Assembly (NCBI GenBank): GCA_017629095.1
Contig: JAGBXW010000043.1
Coordinates: 1-35,096 of the forward strand
Direction of reading: 5' to 3'
Length of the DNA: 35,096 nt
Source: Treponema sp.
Lineage (GTDB): Bacteria; Spirochaetota; Spirochaetia; Treponematales; Treponemataceae
Below, in pieces: positions 9,801 through 17,430 of this stretch (the stretch's first letter is position 1; every line of letters begins with the position of its first letter). Both the position numbers and the translations under genes were made by a program. The notes under the pieces are model-generated. The model saw nothing but the letters and a program-made list of their open reading frames with translations. It was not told the origin of the DNA and made no database searches.

Positions 9801-10139
9801 TTTATAAAAGAAAGTATTTTTATTCGTAAAGATTATTATGATGAATATATAAAGACTCATCCATTAAAGTATTTTGTATTTACAGAAAGACTTATTTCTG
9901 ATCACGGTTTTGAAGATGATACATGCTTTAATTTAGAAATAGAAAAAGGAAAAATAACAAAAGAATTCTTGCATTATAAAGCGAAAAGTATTTTGGAAGA
10001 TAGAAAGCATTGTTCAAATTGTCCTCATGGATTAGATAAAGAACACAAAAAAATTAAAAATACACGTCTATTTTTTCCCATAGGCATAGATATGTTTACC
10101 AATAACAATATAGAGATTTTCAACGGTAAGGAAGAGTAA
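6825..10139 (+). CDS. Large STAND-type NTPase, probable defence protein
   Basis: 1104 residues. A P-loop (GVGGIGKS, residues 104-111), Walker B (FVFIVDAFNE, 156-165) and sensor-like IRIIVTYRS (187-195) place it in the STAND/NACHT group of signal-transducing NTPases. The first 95 residues are helical with no known effector. The region after the NTPase has helical repeats of the HEAT kind (for example VRIIARKLLFDIVRIKESY). Cys clusters (CVKCGEC near 688; CSNCPHG near 1063) could bind zinc. No membrane segment is evident. Coding is strikingly AT-rich, with many A and T runs, far more than its neighbours, which points to recent transfer. The ribosome site is weak. Bacterial STAND proteins of this build sense phage products; that role is inferred from architecture only. 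Confidence 0.7.
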   Translation: MSNSLENVKEHFEWEDENFLEYFLGLLPKMRHTSEQNKSLEKKLSELRKIYNSYDYFLTDQSSFLQEIKNKLNEIHDINPHWYGLNLDKVKYYTNLHHACILTGVGGIGKSYFIYQLEKEISNKNISHLCIYGKYQEIAFDIDFEEINLFAKETPFVFIVDAFNELSEKNKDFILNGIQKLLNNKNIRIIVTYRSFALKEEYCKKLSSLISTNETFPGISFEAAIDIISKYPIKELYRYTDILFSNNALLISKLIKILVSFPEDKNSINSITYILEHDFKETIGKVYWEHTKKITKWMYDNNTKGISLSNIDSLIPNSRDYIEKLISTDFIFTYKKNEETYVYFQIETIHDFLIARYFFDDSKNKSDEEIIKIIIEKIEAFSSAREAFIVGLFDKFGNNYNRIYKILKKTSLLDELRPEVLQKVKFDAENIPLFLSVFEQKYPVHQFVWFAGFTDKPFNCINFQNQLLLDSYENQLSVLSKILSINYDADNFARRLKNILYFVNYTNVDESALDEYFYTALWSSSAANEDVRIIARKLLFDIVRIKESYISKVITLFPKIYDLYIQDAIIEILFYHKHNEEITQFFMRLKEDYSFLSAVNLARISNYLNLKFDYINWEKKNLFSNTTRKISDVFERILFRIDAYAPSLLHFRYWDRNRIDNIHPRFLYIDKKTIKYINNSLEKKFSCVKCGECKGSNLFKKSIKKLYKIQDKSFPVNSFLKSLEKVFNNILNMYSYSSESEDVDLVYRNFSKSLLRKLIVISQDLFYGSLMCNYFTDEFSSYDDAEELIGYKVYDPLQYEPSQNITAPIPTYVNQIEKLQDKVLNSIDFSMKKDESWVKNATLTKENVLSLITKPVLRGKLEWMILSTKISLDDSTNNIDSWRDNYDISCCTSKAITLNDDETDRELTIEHRDYYGLLENYSDDSPEPELCMYVKEISSYTELLDETNLLLPPAKLIKDLNLKPDYQNLSWIDSKGETVIYCNNNKSDYYKDFIKESIFIRKDYYDEYIKTHPLKYFVFTERLISDHGFEDDTCFNLEIEKGKITKEFLHYKAKSILEDRKHCSNCPHGLDKEHKKIKNTRLFFPIGIDMFTNNNIEIFNGKEE

Positions 10140-10221
10140 CAAAATTAAAAGTTTTGAAAAGGATTTATATCATTGAAAATATAAGGCTTTCTATAGAAAA
10201 ATAGAATTAATAAAATATATA

Positions 10222-12134
10222 CTATTCCAATTCCTCTTCACTACTAGGAAGTATTGCGTACACAATACCATCAGCTTGAATCCCTTCACTTTTAACAGCC
10301 CAGTTGGTGTCCTCTTGTACTTCTTTGGCATTGATAAACTGAAAGCTAAAGTAGCGAGTCATTTCCATCTTGTCATTGTAGCAAGATGGATATAGGTATC
10401 GGCTGACATTACACTCGGTGAGAATGTCTTTTACCATGGTTGTCTTGCGGAGTTTTTCCTTTGTAATGTGTATCTGCTCATGGATGTCTACTCCCACTGT
10501 TTCTTTAAGTTTAAGGTAAGAGTTGCTTTTTCGCAGGTATAGCACTAGTTCCTGCTGCTCAAGTCTGTTCAGTGCAGCAGTAATTTCTTCATTTGTGTAG
10601 TCATTCTGGAATATATTGACTATTTCGTCAGTGGTTGGCTTGAGCTTTTCATACTGTTCCAAAAGGTATATAAGGGAAATAGTTTTTACAATTTTTCGGT
10701 CAAGTATGTGGCTAGTTTCAAGTTTTTCTAGGATTCTGCTGGTGAGGATATATTGGTTATGAATACTTTCTGAATAGGCTTCTTTTTTCAATAGCGGTTC
10801 AAAGTAGTCGTAGATAAGGTCTGGTGTTACTAGATTGAACTCTTGTTGCCCATGTGCATTCCAAGCTTCTTGCAAAAAGTTTGGTAATGTGGCAGTTCCT
10901 GTGGCGGACAGAAAAGTAAATAATGTACGTTCATTCTGGGCTATGCGCTCGGAAAGTCGTGGCAGGATAAAGGTAGAGACAGGATGTAGCGGATAGCAGT
11001 CATAGATATTTTGTATTCTGCTGTTTTCTTCCATGTCCCAGAAGATTTGGTGGCCTTTGTATAGAACTATGAGTTGCTCAAAAGAGGACTGCTTTGTCTT
11101 AATGAACTGTTGCCATAAAGCTTTTTCCTTTTCTATTACTGTGGCAATGATTTCATAGGTCTGAGAAAAATTGTTATTTAAAAGGACGTGTTGAAAACGC
11201 TCAGAGATGCCTCGCCAGCCGTCTACTTTTTGCTTTGGCAATCTGTCTATATAGTTACCGATTTCCTTGTGACTAATGAGAATAAGATGTAGTTGCTTAC
11301 TGGCACTTCTATTGCATTTTCCGCAAAGTCTTGGAGCATTTTAGTATCGCTTACCGAAGCTTGCGTAATGTTAGCTTCTAAATACTTGCTGAACTCATCG
11401 TATACAACGTAGATTCCGTTATAGCCTTTCTTTTGAATTTCGGTAACTACGTTTTCGTACAGTTCCACCACATCAAAGCCCAAGAAGGGATTAAAACTAC
11501 TTCCTGATGTTAGTTGTGGATAGAGCTTCTCGAAAGTTCTATAGGCTTCTATGTCATAGTTGCTCAAGTCTGATATAAAGGAAGCAATTGGTTGTCCTAA
11601 AATTTGTTGGAAGTTCTGGTAGGTTTCTGGGTACTCTGTCTGCCATTTTCCTATTGTCTGCACTGCAGCCTTGTAATTCGTTTCTGGCATAATGTCTAAA
11701 AGACCATGAAGGCTTAATGTTCTTTGCAGGCTCAATATAAATGCTTGTGTGAGACTAGTGTTGCTTCCTGAGATGATAACGGGTAAAAGTCTTGTTTTGC
11801 TTTCTCGGTAGTTTTCAATTAATTGCTGTAACCGTGGCTCTGACTCTAGTTTCTTATTCAAATTGACAAAATCTTTTTTCTCTCTTCCTGTTAGCAATGA
11901 TAGTATAGTCAGGACGATATGAGATTTTCCCTTACCGTAGGCTCCTATGAGGATGCGAGAGCGAGAAGTGGATTCTGGTCTTGTGCTCAAAAGGATTTCT
12001 TCTAGTAACTTGAGGGAAGATTTTGTGGGAATAAAATTCTTAAGTTTATTTTTGTCTTGGAGGTCAAAAGCAATATTCACGGAATACTGGAAACCTTCTG
12101 CCGTGGTAATCATGGGGTACTGTGTTTCTGTCAT
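10222..12134 (-). pseudogene. BrxC/SspC-like ATPase, frameshifted and 3'-truncated
   Basis: Two frames (12134-11247 and then 11282-10222) make one protein of about 637 residues if one base is restored near 11281: the first ends in SNYILFSLVTRKSVTI, while the other frame continues LISHKEIGNYIDRLPKQKVD without a break. The N-terminal half has a P-loop (LIGAYGKGKSH) and Walker B (YVVYDEFSKY). The second half has YPLHPVSTFILPRLSERI and AQNERTLFTFLS, motifs shared by BrxC and SspC-type ATPases. In the phosphorothioation system this partner supplies ATPase activity. It begins 13 bp after the DUF4007 gene, so they are co-transcribed. The end after AILPSSEEELE looks abrupt; relatives, as I recall them, are much longer. 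The AT-rich STAND segment begins there. Confidence 0.7.
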
Positions 12135-12147
12135 ATTGTTCTCTCTG

Positions 12148-13034
12148 TTACTCTTTTATTGCCTTGTAGTATTGTTCCACGCAATATAAAAAATCTTGTT
12201 GTGGATGGATGATTTGAATGACGTCTAGTCCTGCTGTTCTAACAAGCTTTATTTGTCCAAGTCCTTCCACCTGATACAGGACGTCTAGTAGGGCAATGGT
12301 ATCTAAGTTAAAGATTTTGCTGATGGAGCAGGGATGTTGTTTTAACTCGTGGAGCTGGATTTCTGTCTTTCCATGGCTATTATCTTGTATTGCTGCTAGG
12401 ATAATCCATGGATGAAGACTTTTGGGAGAAGGTGTTACCTTCTTGTAAATCCTATCTGATTTTTTGAGAAAATCTATAAGTCCTAGCTCCGCTAAGGGAC
12501 ATTCTAAATTGCTTTCTGGGGAATCTTTTTCAGGATTAGACTTGTGGCGGGGAGATAGGTATTGATAATGCAGGCAAAGTCATCCTGAATGGAACGACGA
12601 GAAGGCTTTTCCTGCTCCTCCATAACAAGCCAGTTTTCCAATCCCTTTTCAAAGTCATTTTCGGAAATCTCCCCCTGAAACTCATTGAAAAAATAATACC
12701 AAGATGGGGCAAGTTGCTTGTTGCAAGCTAATTTGTAATGTAGCAGTTGGAGGGTTCCCGTTTCTTCTAAGTAGCGGTCATATTGGAATATCAGACGGCC
12801 AAAGTGGGTAAGGCTCTGACTTCTCTTACCAGAAGGTGGCTCTTCTGCTAACCCCACTGCCTGTAGCCAGTATCGTAATGACTTTACCATGTTAGCACCG
12901 ATTCCAAGTACATCCATGGGATTATTTTCTTTAGACAGAAACACTGAGCTGTCTTTTACTACCTGCTTCATGCCCTTGCTGAGCCATCCTTTACGAATGG
13001 CAAATGTTTCATGTCCTCTCAGCTTATACTTCAT
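12148..13034 (-). pseudogene. DUF4007 (SspB-like) protein, one frameshift
   Basis: The first frame (13034-12504, 176 aa) starts MKYKLRGHETFAIRKGW, the hallmark N-terminus of DUF4007. It leaves the family pattern after INTYLPATS. The neighbouring frame then reads on with NPEKDSPESNLECPLAELG, HPWIILAAIQDN and VEQYYKAIKE to a stop at 12148-12150. Restoring one C in the CCCC run (complement of 12549-12552) gives one protein of about 295 residues, the usual family length. As I recall, DUF4007 is the family of SspB, the nickase of single-strand phosphorothioation. The frameshift is either real inactivation, a switchable homopolymer, or a sequencing error. Confidence 0.75.
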
Positions 13035-13130
13035 CTTCCTAACCCCATAAAGCTAGTATATCTCACTTGCCTTTTTATGGAAAGGGTTTGTGGAGGAATG
13101 GCGAGCTACTATCACAGGCAAGGAATACTT

Positions 13131-13445
13131 TCAAGAGGAAGAAGAATCTTGTAGTTGCAGGATTGTTTCGCGAGGGAGTTCGGTAACCTGTTCTATTTGT
13201 TCAAGAGACAGCCCCATAGCAAGAAGTTTTTGAGCCATTTCCACTGTCTTATTGTATGCCCCTTTCTCTAATCCTTGCTCTAATCCTTGTTCTAAGCCTT
13301 TCGCTCTTCCTTGTTCTAGTCCTTGGGACAAGCCTTGCTCTCGTCCTTGTTCTAATCCTATGGCCATACCATCTTTGTGGCCTTCCTCCCATCCTTCTTC
13401 GTAGGCATCATACTGGATGTCTGCCATTTTTAATGCTAATGTCAT
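13131..13445 (-). CDS. Probable internal RpnS-like short product
   Basis: In-frame ATG at residue 212 of the Rpn gene (13445-13443) preceded by a perfect GGAGG (13452-13456) with 6-base spacing, better than the site of the full-length gene. The product would be 104 residues (MTLALKMADIQYDAY to the shared end): the linker, the GLEQG repeats and the terminal module without the nuclease core. Work on E. coli Rpn genes showed that such an internally initiated C-terminal protein blocks the full-length toxin. The equivalent site is kept in the three tail fragments at the right end of this window. Translation here is inferred, not shown. Confidence 0.6.
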   Translation of the reverse strand: MTLALKMADIQYDAYEEGWEEGHKDGMAIGLEQGREQGLSQGLEQGRAKGLEQGLEQGLEKGAYNKTVEMAQKLLAMGLSLEQIEQVTELPRETILQLQDSSSS

Positions 13446-14078
13446 GTAGGTCCTCCGCTCAATAGAATCGGCTTTGAGACTATGAATTTTATGTGCAATA
13501 GCCTCTGTTAAATCGGAGTTGACAACTCCCTCTTGTACATAATGATAAAATGCTTGAAGTTTCTCGTCAAGGTGGGACAAGGATGTAGCCTTGGTGTTGA
13601 GAAATATACGGATGGAGCCATCTTGGAGCCTTAGTTGGTGCTGAGATTCAACACAGGTATATTCAAAGGTGTAACGAGAATAGCCTTTATCGAAAGGATC
13701 AAAAGTGCAGATAAAGATGAGAATATTGTCTGGAAGTTGTCGATATTTTGTTCCTGAAGGGGTGTTGCTTACGTCTGACACACTTTGATAGTAGCGACTT
13801 CTTTTGGGCAAGTCTTTTTTGTGGCTTGTTTGCATTTCTACGTTTATGATTCGCTGCTCATCTTTTAGGTATACATCCATGATTATTCGCATGGTGTCTG
13901 GGTCTAGTTTGTGTTCGTCTTGTGCTGATAAATACTGTATCTGTCCTATTTTTACTCCAAGAATCAGTTCCACCACTTGCCGGCAGATGTTTTCATCACG
14001 CATGACGCGAGAAAAGATAAAGTCGTTAGCAAAGGTCAGTTCTTCCCATTGTCTTGTAAAATCTTGATTTTGTATCAT
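13131..14078 (-). CDS. Rpn-family recombination-promoting nuclease (PD-(D/E)XK)
   Basis: 315 residues with a ribosome site (AGGAG, six bases from the ATG). The N-terminus (WEELTFANDFIFSRVM) and the PD-(D/E)XK core with Asp68 (IIMDVYLKD) and NVEMQ (Glu81, Gln83), then LPKRSRYYQS, define the Rpn/YhgA-like nucleases once called transposases. A helical linker follows, then a low-complexity tail of GLEQG repeats (residues 235-272) and an end module, GAYNKTVEMAQKLLAMGLSLEQIEQVT. Rpn proteins are DNases with antiphage activity when not restrained. The gene sits between the PAPS-reductase and DUF4007 genes and so splits an operon usually found together. An internal start (see separate entry) probably yields a short second product. 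Confidence 0.85.
   Translation of the reverse strand: MIQNQDFTRQWEELTFANDFIFSRVMRDENICRQVVELILGVKIGQIQYLSAQDEHKLDPDTMRIIMDVYLKDEQRIINVEMQTSHKKDLPKRSRYYQSVSDVSNTPSGTKYRQLPDNILIFICTFDPFDKGYSRYTFEYTCVESQHQLRLQDGSIRIFLNTKATSLSHLDEKLQAFYHYVQEGVVNSDLTEAIAHKIHSLKADSIERRTYMTLALKMADIQYDAYEEGWEEGHKDGMAIGLEQGREQGLSQGLEQGRAKGLEQGLEQGLEKGAYNKTVEMAQKLLAMGLSLEQIEQVTELPRETILQLQDSSSS
13452..13456 (-). promoter_or_regulatory. Intragenic Shine-Dalgarno site
   Basis: GGAGG inside the codons for Glu-Arg-Arg, six bases before the internal in-frame ATG of the Rpn gene. It decides the start of the short product. Confidence 0.65.
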
Positions 14079-14299
14079 TATGTCTCCTGTTAAAAGACAG
14101 TAAGTGCAGACAAATCCAAAAGCATCTAGAATCTTGGATCTGTCAACAAATGCTGCTCCCTATACTTATTATAGGGATGGAACTGGGAAAATTTGACAGA
14201 TTTACAAGAGCAAATTTATTTTTTTACGCTGATATATAGAATCATTATGCTATCCATACTTATCAGGGTTGTACAAAAGGGTATGTACTTTTGTTCAAG
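14079..14299. other. Upstream region of the Rpn gene
   Basis: No gene seen. It contains an 8-bp inverted repeat (TCCCTATA at 14157-14164, TATAGGGA at 14170-14177, 5-base spacer) and a minus-strand TTGACA just downstream of it, a possible -35, though no convincing -10 follows at the right distance. Both could control the Rpn gene. Confidence 0.4.
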
Positions 14300-14409
14300 A
14301 CTCATTCCTTCGTACGAGACGTACTCATTCCTTCGTACGAGACGTACTCATTCCTTCGTACGAGACGTACTCATTCCTTCGTACGAGACGTACTCATTCC
14401 TTCGTACGT
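14300..14409. repeat. Tandem array of a 23-bp repeat
   Basis: Four exact 23-bp units start at 14300, 14323, 14346 and 14369, with a partial fifth from 14392. The unit core is TTCGTACGAGACGTACTC, preceded by CATTCC, and each unit holds the 8-bp palindrome TCGTACGA. Because 23 is not a multiple of three, successive units are read in different frames. On the minus strand the last unit provides the final codons and the TGA stop of the PAPS-reductase-like gene. Confidence 0.9.
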
Positions 14410-16106
14410 AGGTATTTGGCCATGAGACAACCATTTTCCACCACTGCAGGATTTACACACATCATGCAATGAGTACATTTGCTTGCATCGATAAAATACT
14501 CATCGGCGGTAATGGTAATGGCTCCAGCCTTACAAACAGATTCACACTTGAGACACTTACGACAGGAGTTGAACTTGCGTATCTGGTAGGCAATCTTTCG
14601 TTGCAGGCCGTCGTGGTCTTGGACGTTCATGGTTTTTACCTTAACAGCATGTTGGTAACCTTCCACTTGATAGGGCTGTACTGAGATAATGGGAACCTTT
14701 GTTTTTATGTCCAGAATGAGTGTTTCTTGCAAGAGTTTATTCCCCAACTCTGGAGCAAGTTGGCCAAAGGGAACAAGAAGGTTCAGCAGTTGTTGACTGA
14801 AAGGTTCTACCAAGCTGTAGCTTTTTGCATGCTCCTCTGCCGTACAGTTGGTAAAGCGAATCTTCACATCCTCTGCTGCTGCAAGTCCATTCCCTCCCTG
14901 ACGAGCCTTCCATTTTCCAGAATCCACGTAAACTTCTGGGTCAGGTTTACCTACCTGCTTTGCAAAGGTAATGAGAAAGTCTCTCCATACTACAGACTGC
15001 TTGGGCATATAGATTCTTGACAGGAACTGGGCTCTCTGATTGTTGTTGGGACAACACCAGCAGCCCACTCGGTCATAACCTAAGCGGTAGGCCTCGTTAA
15101 AATCTACTTTCTCCCCTAAAAGGTAGAGCCAAATATCAATATCCTTCCAAAAGAAGATAGGAGAGGCTACCGTTTGCTTTTGGATTTTTACTGCTTCTTT
15201 ATCATCTTCTATACGGTTGTACTTGCTTCTGCTGACAGATTCTGACTTTCGTATTCCGTAGAAGGTGAGAATCTGCTGGTTGCGGTAGAGTCCATTCAGC
15301 ACTCGTGTTATGGGGCCTGTCTTGAACATGGAACAGCACCAACGCATCATTCGTGCTGGAGGGCCAATATCCTTACACACCTTGAGGAAGGATTGCTCGT
15401 GATTCTTTGCAATTTCAAAGATGGCAAAGGGATGGTCTGCTCGGAATCGCTTTGCATATTCTGTTGTGTGGGGAAACTCCAGGGTGGTATCTCCGTAGAT
15501 ATGCACTAAGCTTGGATTATTGAGTGCTCGTGTCACTAAGTCTGCGGTAACGGTGGAGTCCTTTCCTCCAGAAAAGGAAATGACGATATTTTCTTCTGGA
15601 AAATCAGCTGCTGCCTTTTGAATGAAATTGGTAGCCTCGTCTTTAAGATAGTTCAATCTATTTTGATTTGCTGCAATAAATTTTTCAATGAACTGGTCAA
15701 AGAACTGATAGCTGTTGTCTTGTTCATGCTGTTGTAGTTGGGTAATCAAGTTTTGGCTATCTGCTTCCTGAAAAGTTTTTGTACTGATGGAACGAGTCTT
15801 TCCTTCTATATAATATCGACTGTTCTCACACCAAACTGATTTTTCCTTCAGTTGGTGGGGTTTTAATCCTAAAAGCAATTCCACCAAAAGCCGCTCTTGG
15901 GGAAATACTGGTCGCATGTCTTGAGCTATATAACTAGCTGTTCCACCACAAAGGGGGCAGTTTTCTTTTGAATTCACCTCTTGAATAAGAGGAATTTTGC
16001 AGTGAGGACACCAGTTCACTTGTACGGGAACTTCTGCTTCTGTTTTGTTTCCACATCGTGGACATTCATTTTGATTTGTTTCTATATTACATGGTCTACA
16101 CCACAT
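14394..16106 (-). CDS. PAPS reductase-like ATP pyrophosphatase with ferredoxin domain (SspD/DndC type)
   Basis: 570 residues. Order of domains: two N-terminal zinc ribbons (Cys3/6/15/18 and Cys33/36/50/53), an adenine-nucleotide alpha-hydrolase core with the PP-loop VISFSGGKDST near residue 175, and a C-terminal 2x[4Fe-4S] ferredoxin domain (CRKCLKCESVC from 515, KCTHCMMC from 543). In DNA phosphorothioation this type activates the substrate with ATP and handles sulfur transfer. The neighbouring DUF4007 and SspC-like ATPase genes on the same strand support an SspD role; no cysteine desulfurase (SspA) is present nearby. It starts with MWCRPCNIET; no strong ribosome site was seen. Its stop lies in the 23-bp repeat array, so the final residues LRTKE are repeat-derived. 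This is the only intact gene of the trio. Confidence 0.8.
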   Translation of the reverse strand: MWCRPCNIETNQNECPRCGNKTEAEVPVQVNWCPHCKIPLIQEVNSKENCPLCGGTASYIAQDMRPVFPQERLLVELLLGLKPHQLKEKSVWCENSRYYIEGKTRSISTKTFQEADSQNLITQLQQHEQDNSYQFFDQFIEKFIAANQNRLNYLKDEATNFIQKAAADFPEENIVISFSGGKDSTVTADLVTRALNNPSLVHIYGDTTLEFPHTTEYAKRFRADHPFAIFEIAKNHEQSFLKVCKDIGPPARMMRWCCSMFKTGPITRVLNGLYRNQQILTFYGIRKSESVSRSKYNRIEDDKEAVKIQKQTVASPIFFWKDIDIWLYLLGEKVDFNEAYRLGYDRVGCWCCPNNNQRAQFLSRIYMPKQSVVWRDFLITFAKQVGKPDPEVYVDSGKWKARQGGNGLAAAEDVKIRFTNCTAEEHAKSYSLVEPFSQQLLNLLVPFGQLAPELGNKLLQETLILDIKTKVPIISVQPYQVEGYQHAVKVKTMNVQDHDGLQRKIAYQIRKFNSCRKCLKCESVCKAGAITITADEYFIDASKCTHCMMCVNPAVVENGCLMAKYLRTKE

Positions 16107-16232
16107 GATTGCTCCTTTAGTGTTGCAATCCTACCACAAAACAACGCTTCTTTTCCACACCCATCCCATTTCATTGCAATCTCCCCGCCAAGGTGATACT
16201 ATGAAATGATGCTACCTGTGGGAGGAAAAGAT

Positions 16233-17330
16233 ATGTGTAAAAAGCTAAAGCTCCGTGGTTTCTTGTTTTGTCTGGTGCTTTCCCTGTGGATGGGAGTGTG
16301 CCCAAAGCTGTATGGTCAGCTGACGGTGCATTTTATTGATGTGGGACAGGCAGATGCCATTCTTGTAGAAAGTGACGGTGAGAATATGCTGATAGATGGT
16401 GGCAATGGAGCTGATTCTTCCCTCATCTATGCCTATCTGAAAAACCACGGCATTGCTACTCTTAAATACATTGTGAATACCCATCCCCACGAAGATCACG
16501 TGGGTGGTTTGCCTGGTGCCTTGAACTATGCCACAGTGGAGCGGGGCTTTAGCTCTCATCAGGACTATAATAGTCAGGCATTTCGGGATTACAAGGGCTA
16601 TCTTGCCATGCAGGGCTTGGAGCTAGAGGTGCTAGAGGCAGGTAGCAGTCTTTCTTTGGGAGAAAGTTACATTCAGGTGCTGGGGCCCTTAGAGTATGAT
16701 GGGGACATAAATAATAGTTCTTTGGTGCTGCACTTGGTGTATGATCAAGTTTCTTTTCTTTTTACTGGTGATATGGAGGAGGGCAGTGAGTACGATTTAC
16801 TAGAAGCAGGTCTTGTTCCCGACTGTACGGTGCTGAAGGTGGCTCACCACGGAAGCGACAGTTCTTCTAGTTATCGTTTCCTTCGTTCCGCCCTGCCAGA
16901 ATTCGCAGTTATCTCTGTGGGCAAGAACAATAGCTATGACCATCCCTCCCCAAAGGTACTCAGTCGTTTGGAGGATGCAGGAACTCAGATATTCCGCACT
17001 GATGTTCACGGTCATGTTCTGGCTCACAGCGATGGTAAAACGGTGGAGTTCTCCGTCTCTCGCAATGGTTCAGGTAGTACCGTTTCTGGAAAAGAGGTGT
17101 CTGCCTCTGTCTCCCCACAGAAAAATTCCTCAGCACAAGGCGGTAGCAAAGCCACCCCAAAGGAAGCCATCACGGTCACCTATATCTTAAACACCAACTC
17201 CAAGAAATACCATCTTCCTAGCTGCCATTCCGCTAGCCGAATCAAGGAAGCCAATAAAAAAGAGTTTTCCGGAAGTCGCCAGGAAGTGCAGGAGCTAAAC
17301 TACCAGCCCTGTGGAATCTGTAAGCCTTAG
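16233..17330 (+). CDS. Secreted ComEC-like metallo-beta-lactamase-fold hydrolase
   Basis: 365 residues. Start at 16233 since GGAGG lies seven bases upstream; the frame opens nine codons earlier without one. A signal peptide (KLKLRGFLFCLVLSLWMGV, ending near KLYG) sends it across the membrane. The enzyme domain starts LTVHFIDVGQADAILV and has the metal ligands NTHPHEDHVGG, FTGDMEEG and VAHHGSD, the pattern of the soluble ComEC/Rec2-type beta-lactamase domain. After a Ser/Lys-rich linker comes a small tail (KYHLPSCHSASRIKE to NYQPCGICKP) that looks like the Ada-like zinc module often added to such proteins. Substrate unknown; an exported nuclease or phosphodiesterase is plausible. It stands alone, divergent from the PAPS-reductase gene. 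Confidence 0.8.
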   Translation: MCKKLKLRGFLFCLVLSLWMGVCPKLYGQLTVHFIDVGQADAILVESDGENMLIDGGNGADSSLIYAYLKNHGIATLKYIVNTHPHEDHVGGLPGALNYATVERGFSSHQDYNSQAFRDYKGYLAMQGLELEVLEAGSSLSLGESYIQVLGPLEYDGDINNSSLVLHLVYDQVSFLFTGDMEEGSEYDLLEAGLVPDCTVLKVAHHGSDSSSSYRFLRSALPEFAVISVGKNNSYDHPSPKVLSRLEDAGTQIFRTDVHGHVLAHSDGKTVEFSVSRNGSGSTVSGKEVSASVSPQKNSSAQGGSKATPKEAITVTYILNTNSKKYHLPSCHSASRIKEANKKEFSGSRQEVQELNYQPCGICKP

Positions 17331-17333
17331 GGG

Positions 17334-17390
17334 AGGAGGAGAAATTAATTAGAGGGAATTTTCTTTTAATTTCCTCTAATTTCTCCTCCT
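17334..17390. other. Long hairpin between genes
   Basis: AGGAGGAGAAATTA (17334-17347) pairs perfectly with 17377-17390, with a further imperfect inner stem. It may stop transcription behind the hydrolase gene, but no T run follows the stem on the plus strand. Confidence 0.5.
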
Positions 17391-17430
17391 GTCTTGCACT
17401 GTCCCCGTGGTAAATGTTATTATTACCCCC

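Noticed and set aside
6365..10221. Insertion-sequence ends or target-site duplication around the STAND segment
   Set aside because: I looked for matching terminal repeats at both ends and saw none, so the mode of insertion is unknown.
13256..13465. Leu-rich plus-strand frame opposite the GLEQG repeats
   Set aside because: Mirror of the repeat-rich Rpn tail on the other strand; no start signal.
14300..14409. CRISPR array
   Set aside because: Units are directly adjacent with no spacers, so it is a simple tandem repeat.
14193..14472. Overlapping plus-strand frames through the 23-bp array giving repeated SFVRDVLIPSYETY
   Set aside because: The array is open in all plus frames because the unit has no plus-strand stop; no ribosome site, and it overlaps the real gene end.
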